Origin: Staphylococcus saprophyticus subsp. saprophyticus ATCC 15305 = NCTC 7292
GTDB lineage: Bacteria; Bacillota; Bacilli; Staphylococcales; Staphylococcaceae
NCBI RefSeq assembly: GCF_000010125.1
Contig: NC_007350.1
Span: forward strand, 2,232,001 to 2,296,000
Direction: 5' to 3'
Length of the DNA: 64,000 bases
Shown here piece after piece: positions 16,009 to 24,799 of the stretch. The notes under the pieces were generated by a model. That model ran no database searches. It saw nothing but the letters and a program-made list of their open reading frames with translations, and had not been told where the DNA came from. Both the position numbers and the translations under genes were made by a program. The stretch's first letter is position 1. The number at the start of each line of letters is the position of its first letter.

Positions 16009-16593
16009 TTATTGTCCGATTGTCACTTCCATTAATCTGTCATTTTGATCAAAGAATGCTATATAGAAACCATCATTCGTCGCATATTTGACATATGAAC
16101 CATCTTTATTACCTAATTTACCTTCCTCGGTAATTTCATTAGATGCATGCGCTTTTTTGAATGTCGCTTTAGATACTGAATCTGGTTTCGTGAAGAAAGT
16201 GATTTGTACGACTTCGTTATCACTATTAAATTCTACTGTCGTATCATAAACTTTCTTATTATGGTCAAACTCTTTCTTAGCATCTGTATCTACTTTATAA
16301 CCATCAATTGAAACGTTGTCATATTTTAATGCACGCACGAAGTTATAATCTTGTGTGAAGGACGGATCATAAGTCGTATAACCTTCATAGTTATACCAAG
16401 GTGTTTGTGCTTTTAAATCTGCAGTACCTTGGGCACTTGCACCGCTTGCGCCACCTTCACCATGGCCCCATTTTTGTACTTGCTCTGCTGCTTGTGTATC
16501 CGTACTATTCGTTGAAATATAAGCTGCTGAAGATCCGACAACAAGCGTCGATACAACGACGGTTGCTGAAAGTAATTTTCCTACTTTACGCAT
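16009..16593 (-). CDS. Secreted IsaB-family protein, copy 2
   Basis: A 194-residue paralogue with the same layout: signal peptide, Gly/His-rich linker, then the TPWYNYEGY and YNFVRALKYDNV core. The first 100 residues are nearly identical to copy 1 and the rest are only moderately similar. At DNA level the signal-peptide coding parts share an uninterrupted run of about 60 identical bases, while other segments differ, which suggests recent gene conversion or selection for fast change of the C-terminal half. This copy is upstream and probably drives transcription of both. ATG follows a GAGGAG-like site. Confidence 0.8.
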   Translation of the reverse strand: MRKVGKLLSATVVVSTLVVGSSAAYISTNSTDTQAAEQVQKWGHGEGGASGASAQGTADLKAQTPWYNYEGYTTYDPSFTQDYNFVRALKYDNVSIDGYKVDTDAKKEFDHNKKVYDTTVEFNSDNEVVQITFFTKPDSVSKATFKKAHASNEITEEGKLGNKDGSYVKYATNDGFYIAFFDQNDRLMEVTIGQ

Positions 16594-16931
16594 AATAAAT
16601 CACTCCTCATTTTTTGAATCCCTTTTGGCGAAACATGAGCAATACATAATGCATTCAAACACTAGTACATCAATTCATCCCTATTAGCAAGTTAACTTTC
16701 ATATTACGAGAAAGAAACCCTAAGCAAAGTTACATTTACATATGATATAGACACATACAATGGATACGATTTCTATAAGAAAATAAATGAATTATTTCTA
16801 AATCACCCCTTAGTCTGTATTTCCCTATTGACAAAAGTGTAATAATTCACTTTAATCATACACCAAATATATATAATTGCAAGAATATATAAGATATTTA
16901 ATCAACTCATTCACCTTTCCTATTATTATAA

Positions 16932-16945
16932 TGAAAGCGGTTTAT
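16932..16945. promoter_or_regulatory. Candidate cre site upstream of the gluconate-type permease
   Basis: TGAAAGCGGTTTAT matches the cre consensus except for the last two bases. It lies 126 bases upstream of the permease. The rest of the 480-bp region (16594-17070) is AT-rich, with the paired TATCGATA sites described separately. Confidence 0.5.
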
Positions 16946-17013
16946 TGTCATTATGATTAATTTGTTTTAAAATGAATCTCATAGTCTGAATTAATTTTTT
17001 TAATAAATCATAT

Positions 17014-17047
17014 TTTATCGATAAACACAAATCGTTCTATATCGATA
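17014..17047. promoter_or_regulatory. Two TATCGATA palindromes 24 bp apart
   Basis: TATCGATA occurs at 17016-17023 (inside the longer palindrome TTTATCGATAAA) and again at 17040-17047, just before the ribosome site of the permease. The spacing of two helical turns suggests a paired operator for an unlinked regulator. Confidence 0.4.
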
Positions 17048-17070
17048 CTATACATAAGGGGGAGCTTCAA

Positions 17071-18453
17071 GTGACAACACAAGACTATCAACTATTGATT
17101 ATTACAGTGATAAGTATTTTATTTCTCATCTTTTTAATCACTTCAAAATTAAAATTCCATCCACTACTTGCATTACTACTAACCGCAATCTTTGTCGGTT
17201 TCACTTCTGGATTAGACATTGATAAAATTGTTAAATCTATAGAAACTGGGGCTGGTTCAACACTCGGTGAAACGGGCGTAACCATCGCGTTAGGTGCCAT
17301 GCTAGGTAAGATACTTTCTGATTCAGGTGCCAGCGACAAAATTGCATCTTCGATACTACACAATGCGTCTTACAAAAAATTACCATGGATGATGGCGTTA
17401 GCTGCGTTTATTATTGGGATTCCAATGTTTTTCGAAGTTGGTTTAATTATGCTACTGCCACTGATTTTTACAATTGCTAAAAAATTAGAAGATGAACATA
17501 AAATGAAAGGATCAGCCTATGTAGCCATCGGTGTGCCTGTTATAGCGGCATTAGCAACGATGCATGGTATGGTGCCACCACACCCTGGACCACTAATTTC
17601 AGTGAATCAGTTTGGTGCGAATATCGGGATAACTATGGTACTTGGTGTCATATGTGCAATTCCAACCATTATCATTGCTGGTCCACTTTACGGTAAATTT
17701 ATTACACCACGATTATCTGTGAAGCCAAATCAAGATTTGTTAAATCAATATACGAATGACAACAACGAAAACACTCAAGCACCATCAACATTCATAGCCT
17801 TTTCTACTATATTAGTTCCAGTGATTATGATGTTATTACATGCCATTGCTGGTATCTTTTTTGGAGAAAAAACATTACAATACAAGATTTTCGAATTCTT
17901 CGGAAGCCCAATCATCGCTATGTTTGTGGGTGTCCTTTATGCCATTATCGTTCTCGGCTATTTAAAACATCGCGACACACAAAAAATTCGAGATGCTTTA
18001 GGTAGTAGTTTGAAACCTATCGCCGGTATCATGCTAATCATTGCGGGTGGTGGCGCATTCGGTCAAGTCCTTGAAGATTCTGGCGTAGGTACGGCAATTG
18101 TTCACCTTGCAGACAATTTCTCATTATCTGCATTATTAATGGGATGGGTCGTTGCTGCATTATTATCTATATCAACAGGTTCCGCAACCGTTGGTATTGT
18201 TGGCGCAACCAATTTACTTTACCCATTGATTCAAGCAGATCCAAGTATCAATAAAGAATTATTAACGATCGCTATTGGTTCTGGCTCTTTATTCTTTAAC
18301 TACGTAAATCATGGTGGCTTCTGGTTAGTCAAAGAATCCTTTGGTATGTCTATGGGAGAAACATTTAAAACGATTACGATTGTACAATCCATTGTCGGTA
18401 TTTGTGGTCTGATTATGGTACTACTCTTGAATGCTATTATTGGTTTGTTTTAA
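17071..18453 (+). CDS. GntP-family gluconate/hydroxy-acid permease
   Basis: A 460-residue, multi-helix inner membrane permease of the GntP family, which imports gluconate and related sugar or hydroxy acids with protons. Visible marks are GAGSTLGETGVTIALGAMLGKI near residues 60-81, the MHGMVPPHPGP loop (about 165-175) and GGGAFGQVLEDSGVG in the second half, all standard for the family. The start is GTG with a GGGGGAG site. No gluconate kinase is adjacent. Given the broken KDG genes nearby it may serve gluconate, 2-keto-3-deoxygluconate or glycerate; substrate unproven. Confidence 0.82.
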   Translation: MTTQDYQLLIITVISILFLIFLITSKLKFHPLLALLLTAIFVGFTSGLDIDKIVKSIETGAGSTLGETGVTIALGAMLGKILSDSGASDKIASSILHNASYKKLPWMMALAAFIIGIPMFFEVGLIMLLPLIFTIAKKLEDEHKMKGSAYVAIGVPVIAALATMHGMVPPHPGPLISVNQFGANIGITMVLGVICAIPTIIIAGPLYGKFITPRLSVKPNQDLLNQYTNDNNENTQAPSTFIAFSTILVPVIMMLLHAIAGIFFGEKTLQYKIFEFFGSPIIAMFVGVLYAIIVLGYLKHRDTQKIRDALGSSLKPIAGIMLIIAGGGAFGQVLEDSGVGTAIVHLADNFSLSALLMGWVVAALLSISTGSATVGIVGATNLLYPLIQADPSINKELLTIAIGSGSLFFNYVNHGGFWLVKESFGMSMGETFKTITIVQSIVGICGLIMVLLLNAIIGLF

Positions 18454-18461
18454 CGCTAAAA

Positions 18462-18533
18462 AAGCAATTATCAAAATAAAGATAATTGCTTAAGACTGTC
18501 GATAAAGTCTCAGACTTTGTTGACAGTTTTTTT
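18462..18533 (+). terminator. Double hairpin terminator after the permease
   Basis: A first hairpin AAGCAATTATC/GATAATTGCTT (18462-18491) is followed by a longer one, ACTGTCGATAAAG with CTTTGTTGACAGT (18495-18527), and seven T residues. The second hairpin resembles the end of the possible repeat at 10198-10212. Confidence 0.85.
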
Positions 18534-18579
18534 AGTTTACTTTATGTTCAATCGCTTTAAAAATGACAAATACTTCAAA

Positions 18580-19659
18580 TTACAGCAACGTGTCTTTTCT
18601 TTCCATCAAACGATTATATTCTTCTAAATAAGTCTTTTCAGAATCAGAAGCTTTGTCATAAGCGTTCATCGCGCGATGCCATAATGGATAAATCGGTTCT
18701 GGTGTAGTTAATTCCGTAATTGTCTTAATTTCATTGCTTGTCAGCTGTAAATTATAAGAAGCAATATTATCTTGCAACTGCGCTTTCGTTCTCGCAGCTA
18801 ATACAAGCGAATCAACATTAGGTCGATCTCTTAACCATGCCAAAGTGACTTGAGCAACTGACACTTGATGTTGCGTTGCAATTTCTTGTAACGTATCTAT
18901 CAAATCATAAAATAACGCTGTATCTTTGACGTATGGTTCTGCCCAACCGTCACCTTGTCTAGTACCCGGTTCACCAGCCTGTTGTCGGTTAATCTTTCCA
19001 GTTAAAAGCCCTTCACCTAACGGAGACCAAATACTGTTACCGACACCTAATTCCTTACCGGCTGGTAGTAACTCGTATTCCGCTTCTCTAGATTCAGGTG
19101 TGTAATATATTTGTTGCGCAATAGGTGGCGCCATATGATTTGCAACTGCCAAGGTGTGCGTCTTCGCTAAAGCCCATCCGCTATAATTAGATACACCCCA
19201 ATAACGAATCTTACCTTTTTGAATTAAATCATTCATCACTTGAATCGTCTCTTCTACAGGTGTCTGACCATCCCATAAATGTGTATAATACAAATCAATG
19301 TAGTCCGTGTTCAAGCGCTGTAAGGATTCATCTATAGAATGCTCAATATTTACACGCCCTGCACCACCATCGTTAGGATTATCCGTTAATTGAAATCCAG
19401 TCTTACTACTAATCACCATCTGATGTCGTTTATCTCTAATCGCTTTGCCTAATGCAATCTCGGAATCGCCTTTAGAATACAAATTCGCAGTATCAAACTG
19501 ATTGATACCTTGATCTAAAGCATAATCAATCATATGATTGGTCATGTCTTGAGACATACCGCCTGCATTTTCAAATCCATTTGTACCTGTAAATGGAATA
19601 CTGCCTAGTGCATATTTAGATACTGATAATCCTGAATTACCTAATTGTGTATAATCCAT
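18580..19659 (-). CDS. Aldo/keto reductase
   Basis: A 359-residue NADPH-dependent aldo/keto reductase with a TIM-barrel fold. The catalytic tetrad is visible: Asp and Tyr in FDTANLYSKG, Lys in SSKTG, and His in YYTHLWD. SNYSG and SPLGEGLLTGK are standard strand motifs, and ARTKAQLQDN is the cofactor-binding end. It is long for the family because of a C-terminal tail past the barrel, ending near MERKD. I start at ATG 19659, eight bases after GGAGGA; the GTG at 19674 overlaps that site. Substrate unknown; monocistronic. Confidence 0.85.
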   Translation of the reverse strand: MDYTQLGNSGLSVSKYALGSIPFTGTNGFENAGGMSQDMTNHMIDYALDQGINQFDTANLYSKGDSEIALGKAIRDKRHQMVISSKTGFQLTDNPNDGGAGRVNIEHSIDESLQRLNTDYIDLYYTHLWDGQTPVEETIQVMNDLIQKGKIRYWGVSNYSGWALAKTHTLAVANHMAPPIAQQIYYTPESREAEYELLPAGKELGVGNSIWSPLGEGLLTGKINRQQAGEPGTRQGDGWAEPYVKDTALFYDLIDTLQEIATQHQVSVAQVTLAWLRDRPNVDSLVLAARTKAQLQDNIASYNLQLTSNEIKTITELTTPEPIYPLWHRAMNAYDKASDSEKTYLEEYNRLMERKDTLL

Positions 19660-19863
19660 TATTTTCCTCCTCACATTTGCTTACTACACTTTATGTTCCC
19701 TTTTATTCGTGAATTAAATCCAAAGCCACTATCTCACAATGCTTGTTATCCAATGAACATGGATAAGATTTATCCAACACTTTTCAATGTTTGTCGGTAC
19801 CTTCCTTTTAAAATTGCGCGTATGATAGACCTATAAATATAACCATTGGAATGATGTTGAAGT

Positions 19864-20169
19864 ATGGTCACTATTTTACAAGTTGATTTTCCATTAGAAG
19901 GTCCTTTTGGAGAAGCCATGGCACAACAATTTGAAGATTTAGCAAAGTCAATTAATGATGAACCAGGATTTTTGTGGAAAATTTGGACAGAAAATGAATC
20001 TGAACAAGAAGCTGGTGGTATTTACGCTTTTGATACTTACGACAATGCACAACAATATTTAAACAGGCATCGTACTCGTTTAAACTCAATGGGTGTTTCA
20101 AAAGTTAATGCTAAATATTTTGACATTAACGAAGGCCTTACAACAATTACGAACGGACGCATCGATTGA
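19864..20169 (+). CDS. YdhR-family putative monooxygenase
   Basis: A 101-residue protein with the dimeric alpha+beta barrel fold, very close to E. coli YdhR: it shares GPFGEAMAQQ, SINDEPGFLWK and TENESEQEAGGIYAF. The family is thought to act on aromatic or other small reactive molecules without a cofactor; the true substrate is unknown. The ribosome site is weak. It is followed directly by a terminator, so it is a single-gene unit. Confidence 0.85.
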   Translation: MVTILQVDFPLEGPFGEAMAQQFEDLAKSINDEPGFLWKIWTENESEQEAGGIYAFDTYDNAQQYLNRHRTRLNSMGVSKVNAKYFDINEGLTTITNGRID

Positions 20170-20183
20170 TTTCACAAATAATA

Positions 20184-20232
20184 TCCCCCTTAAACATGCA
20201 CGTAATCGTGTCTCATTAAGGGGGACGTTGTT
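20184..20232. terminator. Terminator between ydhR-like and yagU-like genes
   Basis: TCCCCCTTAA (20184-20193) pairs with TTAAGGGGGA (20216-20225) and encloses an inner CACG/CGTG hairpin; GTTGTTTTA follows. It lies between convergent genes. Confidence 0.75.
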
Positions 20233-20244
20233 TTATATTTTAAA

Positions 20245-20721
20245 TTATTTTACTGATGTTCTCACCAAGTCAATTGTATACATCCATACCATATGACCTA
20301 GCAATTCGGAGAAATGTTCTTCGGGTGGCAGTTCGTCACGTTCTGGCGTAAGTTTAAGTTTCGGTAAGACAAATTCATGGAATAACACATGCACACCTAT
20401 GCCAAACAAGCCACCTTTCCAAGCCGTAACAGATTCAGATTGCTCGCTTAATAACGCATACAGTGTCGCATTTGTTACAGAAAATCCATAATGGATACCC
20501 ATCACCGCTAATGGCACTTCATTATCATTATATACATATGATGCATGCCGTATTTTATCTGGTACATTGAATACCTTCATCATTGTGACAGGCGGTGGTT
20601 CTTCATCTCGTTCAGGTGTACGTGGCGGTACCAAACCTTCCCAGCCCATTTTTACAGCACCAGCTAACAGTCCACCAATAACACCAGTGATTACTACACG
20701 TTTGATTGAAATATTATACAT
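20245..20721 (-). CDS. YagU/DUF1440-family membrane protein
   Basis: A 158-residue membrane protein of the YagU (DUF1440) family, with an N-terminal glycine-rich helix (VVITGVIGGLLAGAVKMGWEG), a repeated proline-rich motif PPRTPERDEEPPP and later LTPERDELPPEE, and further helices at about 70-90 and 100-120. E. coli YagU has been linked to acid resistance. ATG 20721 is preferred because the GAGGTG site lies six bases upstream; the GTG at 20730 is inside it. Confidence 0.8.
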   Translation of the reverse strand: MYNISIKRVVITGVIGGLLAGAVKMGWEGLVPPRTPERDEEPPPVTMMKVFNVPDKIRHASYVYNDNEVPLAVMGIHYGFSVTNATLYALLSEQSESVTAWKGGLFGIGVHVLFHEFVLPKLKLTPERDELPPEEHFSELLGHMVWMYTIDLVRTSVK

Positions 20722-20832
20722 TTTCTTCACCTCACTAGATTATTATCCACTACTCTATTTACCCTAAACGGAAATAAGTTAGTGATTTTAATCTGTGAAG
20801 CCTTAGAATTAGATCATTTCCCAGGAAATGCA

Positions 20833-21675
20833 TTATGACTGAAGTTTACCCATGCCCTCAATAAATGCTTCATATGTGATTTCATTCTTTGAAAACTTCG
20901 AAACAAGCATATACATCTGTTCATTTTTCGTATATTGCGTTTTATAGAGTATAGTCTCTGCCTCTTTTTCTTCCGGTAATGGCTGATTGATGTGTGTTTG
21001 TCTCGAGAAAGCGGCAAAATAACGCATGCCCAATAAGCGTTGTGAGTTGGCATTGATATGAATAGCATCTGGATTAGCCGTAATATCTTGTGCCGTGACG
21101 TAATAAGAATTTGTTGTTAATTGCGTAACACGTTTGAGTGCCTCATTGATTTGTGCATATTCTACTGCACTTTGACCAAATGCTGCTTTGCCTAAAAAGT
21201 CAGGTAATAATCCGACAATAAATGGTACTTCAGGAATATTTAACTGTTCTCTAAAATAATTGATCAACGTTTTCAATTTCTTGTCATAGTCTTGGTAGCG
21301 TTGATTTAAGCTATCACTCTCACCTTGATGCCACAATATCCCAATGATTTCACTCGTTTCTTGAGCAAATGTCGCCTCTGCAAGTGCGTGTCGTGTCAGT
21401 ATTTGATCCGGTGCCCAATCATCAATCGTTGTACCACCGTCAGCGCACGGAATTAAACCAATCGTTTCATTTGGGTGTTTATCCAACCACAATTTTGCAA
21501 AAGAAGCAGCCGGACCAATGCCAGCGACTGAGCGATCACTGTGAATCGGCTCCTCCATCATTTGCCACTTACCATTTCTTAACATCATCATCCGTTCATC
21601 AATGATGGGCGGTACTTCATCTATAAATCCACGTCCCGCCATATTTGATTGACCTATTAGTAGAATTGATTTCAT
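20833..21675 (-). CDS. SGNH/SASA-type carbohydrate esterase (sialate O-acetylesterase domain)
   Basis: A 280-residue hydrolase of the CE6/SASA family. The nucleophile block is LLIGQSNMAGRG (Ser at about 9), the Gly block CADGG, the Asn-equivalent block WHQGESD, and the catalytic Asp-His pair in NPDAIHIN near 205-212. No signal peptide is present, so it is probably cytoplasmic. The family removes O-acetyl groups from sugars such as xylan or sialic acid. A C-terminal tail after about 235 is rich in charged residues and is not part of the core domain. It stands alone. Confidence 0.8.
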   Translation of the reverse strand: MKSILLIGQSNMAGRGFIDEVPPIIDERMMMLRNGKWQMMEEPIHSDRSVAGIGPAASFAKLWLDKHPNETIGLIPCADGGTTIDDWAPDQILTRHALAEATFAQETSEIIGILWHQGESDSLNQRYQDYDKKLKTLINYFREQLNIPEVPFIVGLLPDFLGKAAFGQSAVEYAQINEALKRVTQLTTNSYYVTAQDITANPDAIHINANSQRLLGMRYFAAFSRQTHINQPLPEEKEAETILYKTQYTKNEQMYMLVSKFSKNEITYEAFIEGMGKLQS

Positions 21676-21847
21676 ATATAACTTCCTTATATCGATATTT
21701 ATTTAATATAAGTATCATACTATATCCTTAAATTCGTTGAAAATATAATCACTCTATGAAAACTCCAATGAATGTTCACATTTATTACGTTTGATATACC
21801 TAAAACGGAAAATAATTATAGAAAGCAAAAAATTGGAGGACTTTACT

Positions 21848-22699
21848 ATCACAAAATTATTCGTAACAGGTGCTACTGGATTAATCGGCACTAAATTAAC
21901 ACAAAGATTATTACAAGAAGGCTATGAGGTCGCTGGCTTTACAACTTCGCAACAAGGTAAAGCGAAACTTGTAGATGCAGGCGTCGAAGCTTACATTGGA
22001 GATATTTTAAAATATGATACTGTCGAAGCTGCAATTTCAGATTATAAACCAGACATTATCATGAATGGAATTACAGATTTAAAAAATGTAGACATGTCCG
22101 CAAATATAAAAGTAAGAATTGAAGGTACGAAAAACCTTGTTGAAGCAGCGTTAAAAAACAATGTAAAACAAATGCAATCCCAAAGTATTGCCTTTACTTA
22201 TGAAGGTGGCGATACTCTAGCTACAGAGGAGACACCACTGGATACTCAATCAACTGGCGACCGTAAGATTACAGTGGATGGCGTAGAAGTTTTAGAAACT
22301 GAAACTGCACGTATCGAAAATAGTGTTGTGCTTCGTTATGGCTTACTTTATGGACCAGGCACATGGTATGGCAAAGATGGTATGATTTATAACTCATTTA
22401 AAGAAGATACTGTCACAATGACAGATGGCGTTCAATCATTTATCCATATCGATGATGCTGTTGAAGTTGCGATTCAGGCACTTAACTTTGAATCAGGCAT
22501 CTATAATGTAGCGGATGATGAACCAGTTAAAGGAGATGTTTGGGCAGCATGGTACGCTGATTTATTAAACGTTAATCCACAACTCAATATCCAACCAGCT
22601 GAAGCTCATGAAAGAGGTGCTTCTAATGCTAAATTCCGAGATCATGGCAGTAAACTGATTTATCCTTCTTGGAAACAAGGCATGGAGCCAATTAAATAA
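21848..22699 (+). CDS. NAD-dependent epimerase/dehydratase (extended SDR) with an apparent ATC start
   Basis: An extended short-chain dehydrogenase of the RmlD/NAD-epimerase type: TGATGLIGTKLTQ near the N-terminus binds the nucleotide, LRYGLLYGPG and FIHIDDAVE follow in order. Substrate unknown. A GGAGG site lies at 21835-21839, and exactly eight bases later the codon is ATC, where the protein logically begins (TKLFVTGATG). No ATG, GTG or TTG exists at that place. In-frame TTGs at 21833 (inside the ribosome site) and 21791 are upstream and would add unrelated residues. Thus the ATG seems to have mutated to ATC; translation may be weak or start elsewhere. Confidence 0.7.
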   Translation: MTKLFVTGATGLIGTKLTQRLLQEGYEVAGFTTSQQGKAKLVDAGVEAYIGDILKYDTVEAAISDYKPDIIMNGITDLKNVDMSANIKVRIEGTKNLVEAALKNNVKQMQSQSIAFTYEGGDTLATEETPLDTQSTGDRKITVDGVEVLETETARIENSVVLRYGLLYGPGTWYGKDGMIYNSFKEDTVTMTDGVQSFIHIDDAVEVAIQALNFESGIYNVADDEPVKGDVWAAWYADLLNVNPQLNIQPAEAHERGASNAKFRDHGSKLIYPSWKQGMEPIK

Positions 22700-22727
22700 A
22701 AATAAACTCAATTAAGTTTTAATGACG

Positions 22728-22771
22728 AAACACCCCTAAAGTTGAAAATCATATCAACTTTAGGGGTGTTT
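22728..22771. terminator. Bidirectional terminator
   Basis: An 18-base arm AAACACCCCTAAAGTTGA (22728-22745) pairs perfectly with 22754-22771, with T-rich flanks. It lies between the convergent epimerase and TarG-like genes. Confidence 0.9.
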
Positions 22772-22803
22772 ATTTAAAATTTTATAATCCATTTCATTAT
22801 TAA

Positions 22804-23604
22804 TTACATAAAATCAGCAAATCTATCTCTAAAATGCATATGTATGATTGAACCCAATATATAAAGCAAAATAACAAGCACAATATTATATATTGTTAAA
22901 TGCCAGTGGGTAATAAAATACCATTCATGATGTAATATTGCTGCTCTATATCCTTCTGCTAGAAAATAAATGGGATTTAATTTCATAACGAACATCACTA
23001 TGTCGTTATTAGGTAAATATAATATCGAAGAAACAAAGAAAACCATTCTCATTAAAGCTTGTAAAATTAAATGGATGTCTCGAACTAATATACTTAATGT
23101 GGATGCTACTAATGCAATAGCATTTGTTAAAATAAGTGCATAAACTAAGTATAGAAGTAATTGTAACGTATATATAGAGGGATGATATCCTCCAATAAAA
23201 CAAATAATCATAACAATGATTAATAAAAATAGATGCCCATAAAATTTACTGAAAACGACATAACTTGGAATTATCGAAAGTGGAAAATTCATTTTAGCTA
23301 CTTGATTAAACTTTGATATGATAGATTTACTACCTTCTAAGACACCTTCGTTTATAAAAAACCACATACTAATACCAACAATTAGCCAGTAAATAAATGG
23401 AACACCTTCCATCATCTTATTACTTCTAAGTGCCAAACCAAAGATAAACCAAAAAACCGCAATTTGCATAATCGGATTAATTAATTCCCATGCCATGCCT
23501 AAATAATTGTTCTTATTAGAAATTCTTAACTGAAATTCAGCTAATCTTCTTATTAAATATAAATTAGTCAATTGTTCTTTCATTACAAAATACGTTGATT
23601 TCAT
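22804..23604 (-). CDS. TarG/TagG-like teichoic acid ABC-2 permease (orphan copy)
   Basis: A 266-residue membrane protein with six helices, similar in its whole length to TarG of S. aureus, which with the ATPase TarH exports wall teichoic acid. Shared landmarks are the amphipathic start KEQLTNLYLIRRLAEFQ, NNYLGMAWELINPIMQI, GISMWFFINEGVLEG and FAEGYRAAILHHEWYF-like segments. No tarH, tarB or tarA lies beside it, so it is either a second permease using the main TarH or part of another polymer pathway. Relative to TarG, the SPILW element is changed to SSILY. It is monocistronic. Confidence 0.82.
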   Translation of the reverse strand: MKSTYFVMKEQLTNLYLIRRLAEFQLRISNKNNYLGMAWELINPIMQIAVFWFIFGLALRSNKMMEGVPFIYWLIVGISMWFFINEGVLEGSKSIISKFNQVAKMNFPLSIIPSYVVFSKFYGHLFLLIIVMIICFIGGYHPSIYTLQLLLYLVYALILTNAIALVASTLSILVRDIHLILQALMRMVFFVSSILYLPNNDIVMFVMKLNPIYFLAEGYRAAILHHEWYFITHWHLTIYNIVLVILLYILGSIIHMHFRDRFADFM

Positions 23605-23731
23605 ATAAATCCAACCACTCTTTCAAGAGATATGCCAATGATATTTATAAAGTAAATGCTATAAATAAAGATAGAAGCAACTTTTAATAGGTTACAACAT
23701 TAAAGATTTAAAAACAATATATTGAAAGTAC

Positions 23732-23771
23732 AAAAAAAGACAAGACACCTGTAAAATACAAATATCTTGTC
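23732..23771 (-). terminator. Terminator after the ornithine cyclodeaminase homologue
   Basis: On the minus strand GACAAGA pairs with TCTTGTC around a 19-base A/T-rich loop, followed by seven U residues. Confidence 0.65.
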
Positions 23772-23827
23772 ATAGTTATTGGGCTTAATTGAATTTTTAA
23801 GACTGTCTCTCTCTAATATAGCTGTAT

Positions 23828-24781
23828 TTATTGTTTTACTGCTTTTTGATAAAAGTAATTCGCCACAACGATATCTACAATTGCGACACCAACAGATTTG
23901 AAAATGGTTATTTCTTCATCAGACAACCGTCCTGCTAATTTCCCCGAAACGATATGCCCTAATTCACCATGTAATCCATCTTTAGCAAACACACCTTCAT
24001 TAACTGGATTGATTAAATCACCTGTTTCAGCCATAGCCGCTTCATGAGCCTCCACTACGACTTTATCTGCCTCTGCAATAGCTTGAGATGGCAGTTCTTG
24101 CATATCAGGTTTAAAAGAACCAACTGCATTAACATGTACCCCTGGTGATAAATGTTTCTGAAATACTGGTGTTGTCGCATTCGTTGCAGTCACAATTATA
24201 TCTGCATCAGTCATTGCTGATTCAACATCTTCATATACATATAACTCTAAATCACGATGTTGATGCTCGACATCTTTTGAAAATTTAAGTGCTTTGTCAT
24301 AAGTACGATTATAAAATTGAATACGTTCAATATCTCTCACAGCAAGTACCGCTTCTATCAGTCCTTCTGCTTGATCACCCGTTCCAATTACACATAGCGT
24401 CTTAGCTTGTTCACGTGCTAAATATTTTGTAGCAACACCCGAGATTGCGCCTGTACGTATTTTCGTTAAGTATGAACCTTCTAACACTGCTAATGTTTCA
24501 CCAGTTTCATAATCTGAAAGTGTTACGGAACCAACAATGGTAGGCTTACCAATTTCTGAATTATTTGGAGCTACGGTGACCGTCTTAACACCAGCTACTT
24601 TCAGCGTATCAGAAAGTGCAGGCATGACCAGATACCGATTGGCTTCATTGAATGGTAAAGAATATCGCAATGGTGTGTCTGTTTCACCTTCAGAATATGC
24701 TTTAAGTGAGTCTGCCACCGCTTCTACGATTTCTTCCATATTTAATAATTGTGCTTGTTCTTGTGCATCTATATAACGCAT
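23828..24781 (-). CDS. Ornithine cyclodeaminase / mu-crystallin family dehydrogenase
   Basis: A 317-residue cytoplasmic enzyme of the OCD/mu-crystallin family. Visible marks are the substrate lysine in VAGVKTV, the arginine in KIRTGAISG (about 108-116), the Rossmann loop VIGTGDQAEG (about 131-140) and NAVGSFKPDMQEL. Members convert ornithine to proline, reduce ketimines, or dehydrogenate alanine; reading cannot distinguish them. It lies 18 bases upstream-to-downstream from a small membrane protein gene (24800-25216) on the same strand, probably co-transcribed. Confidence 0.82.
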   Translation of the reverse strand: MRYIDAQEQAQLLNMEEIVEAVADSLKAYSEGETDTPLRYSLPFNEANRYLVMPALSDTLKVAGVKTVTVAPNNSEIGKPTIVGSVTLSDYETGETLAVLEGSYLTKIRTGAISGVATKYLAREQAKTLCVIGTGDQAEGLIEAVLAVRDIERIQFYNRTYDKALKFSKDVEHQHRDLELYVYEDVESAMTDADIIVTATNATTPVFQKHLSPGVHVNAVGSFKPDMQELPSQAIAEADKVVVEAHEAAMAETGDLINPVNEGVFAKDGLHGELGHIVSGKLAGRLSDEEITIFKSVGVAIVDIVVANYFYQKAVKQ

Positions 24782-24799
24782 AAGCCACCCCTATTCACC

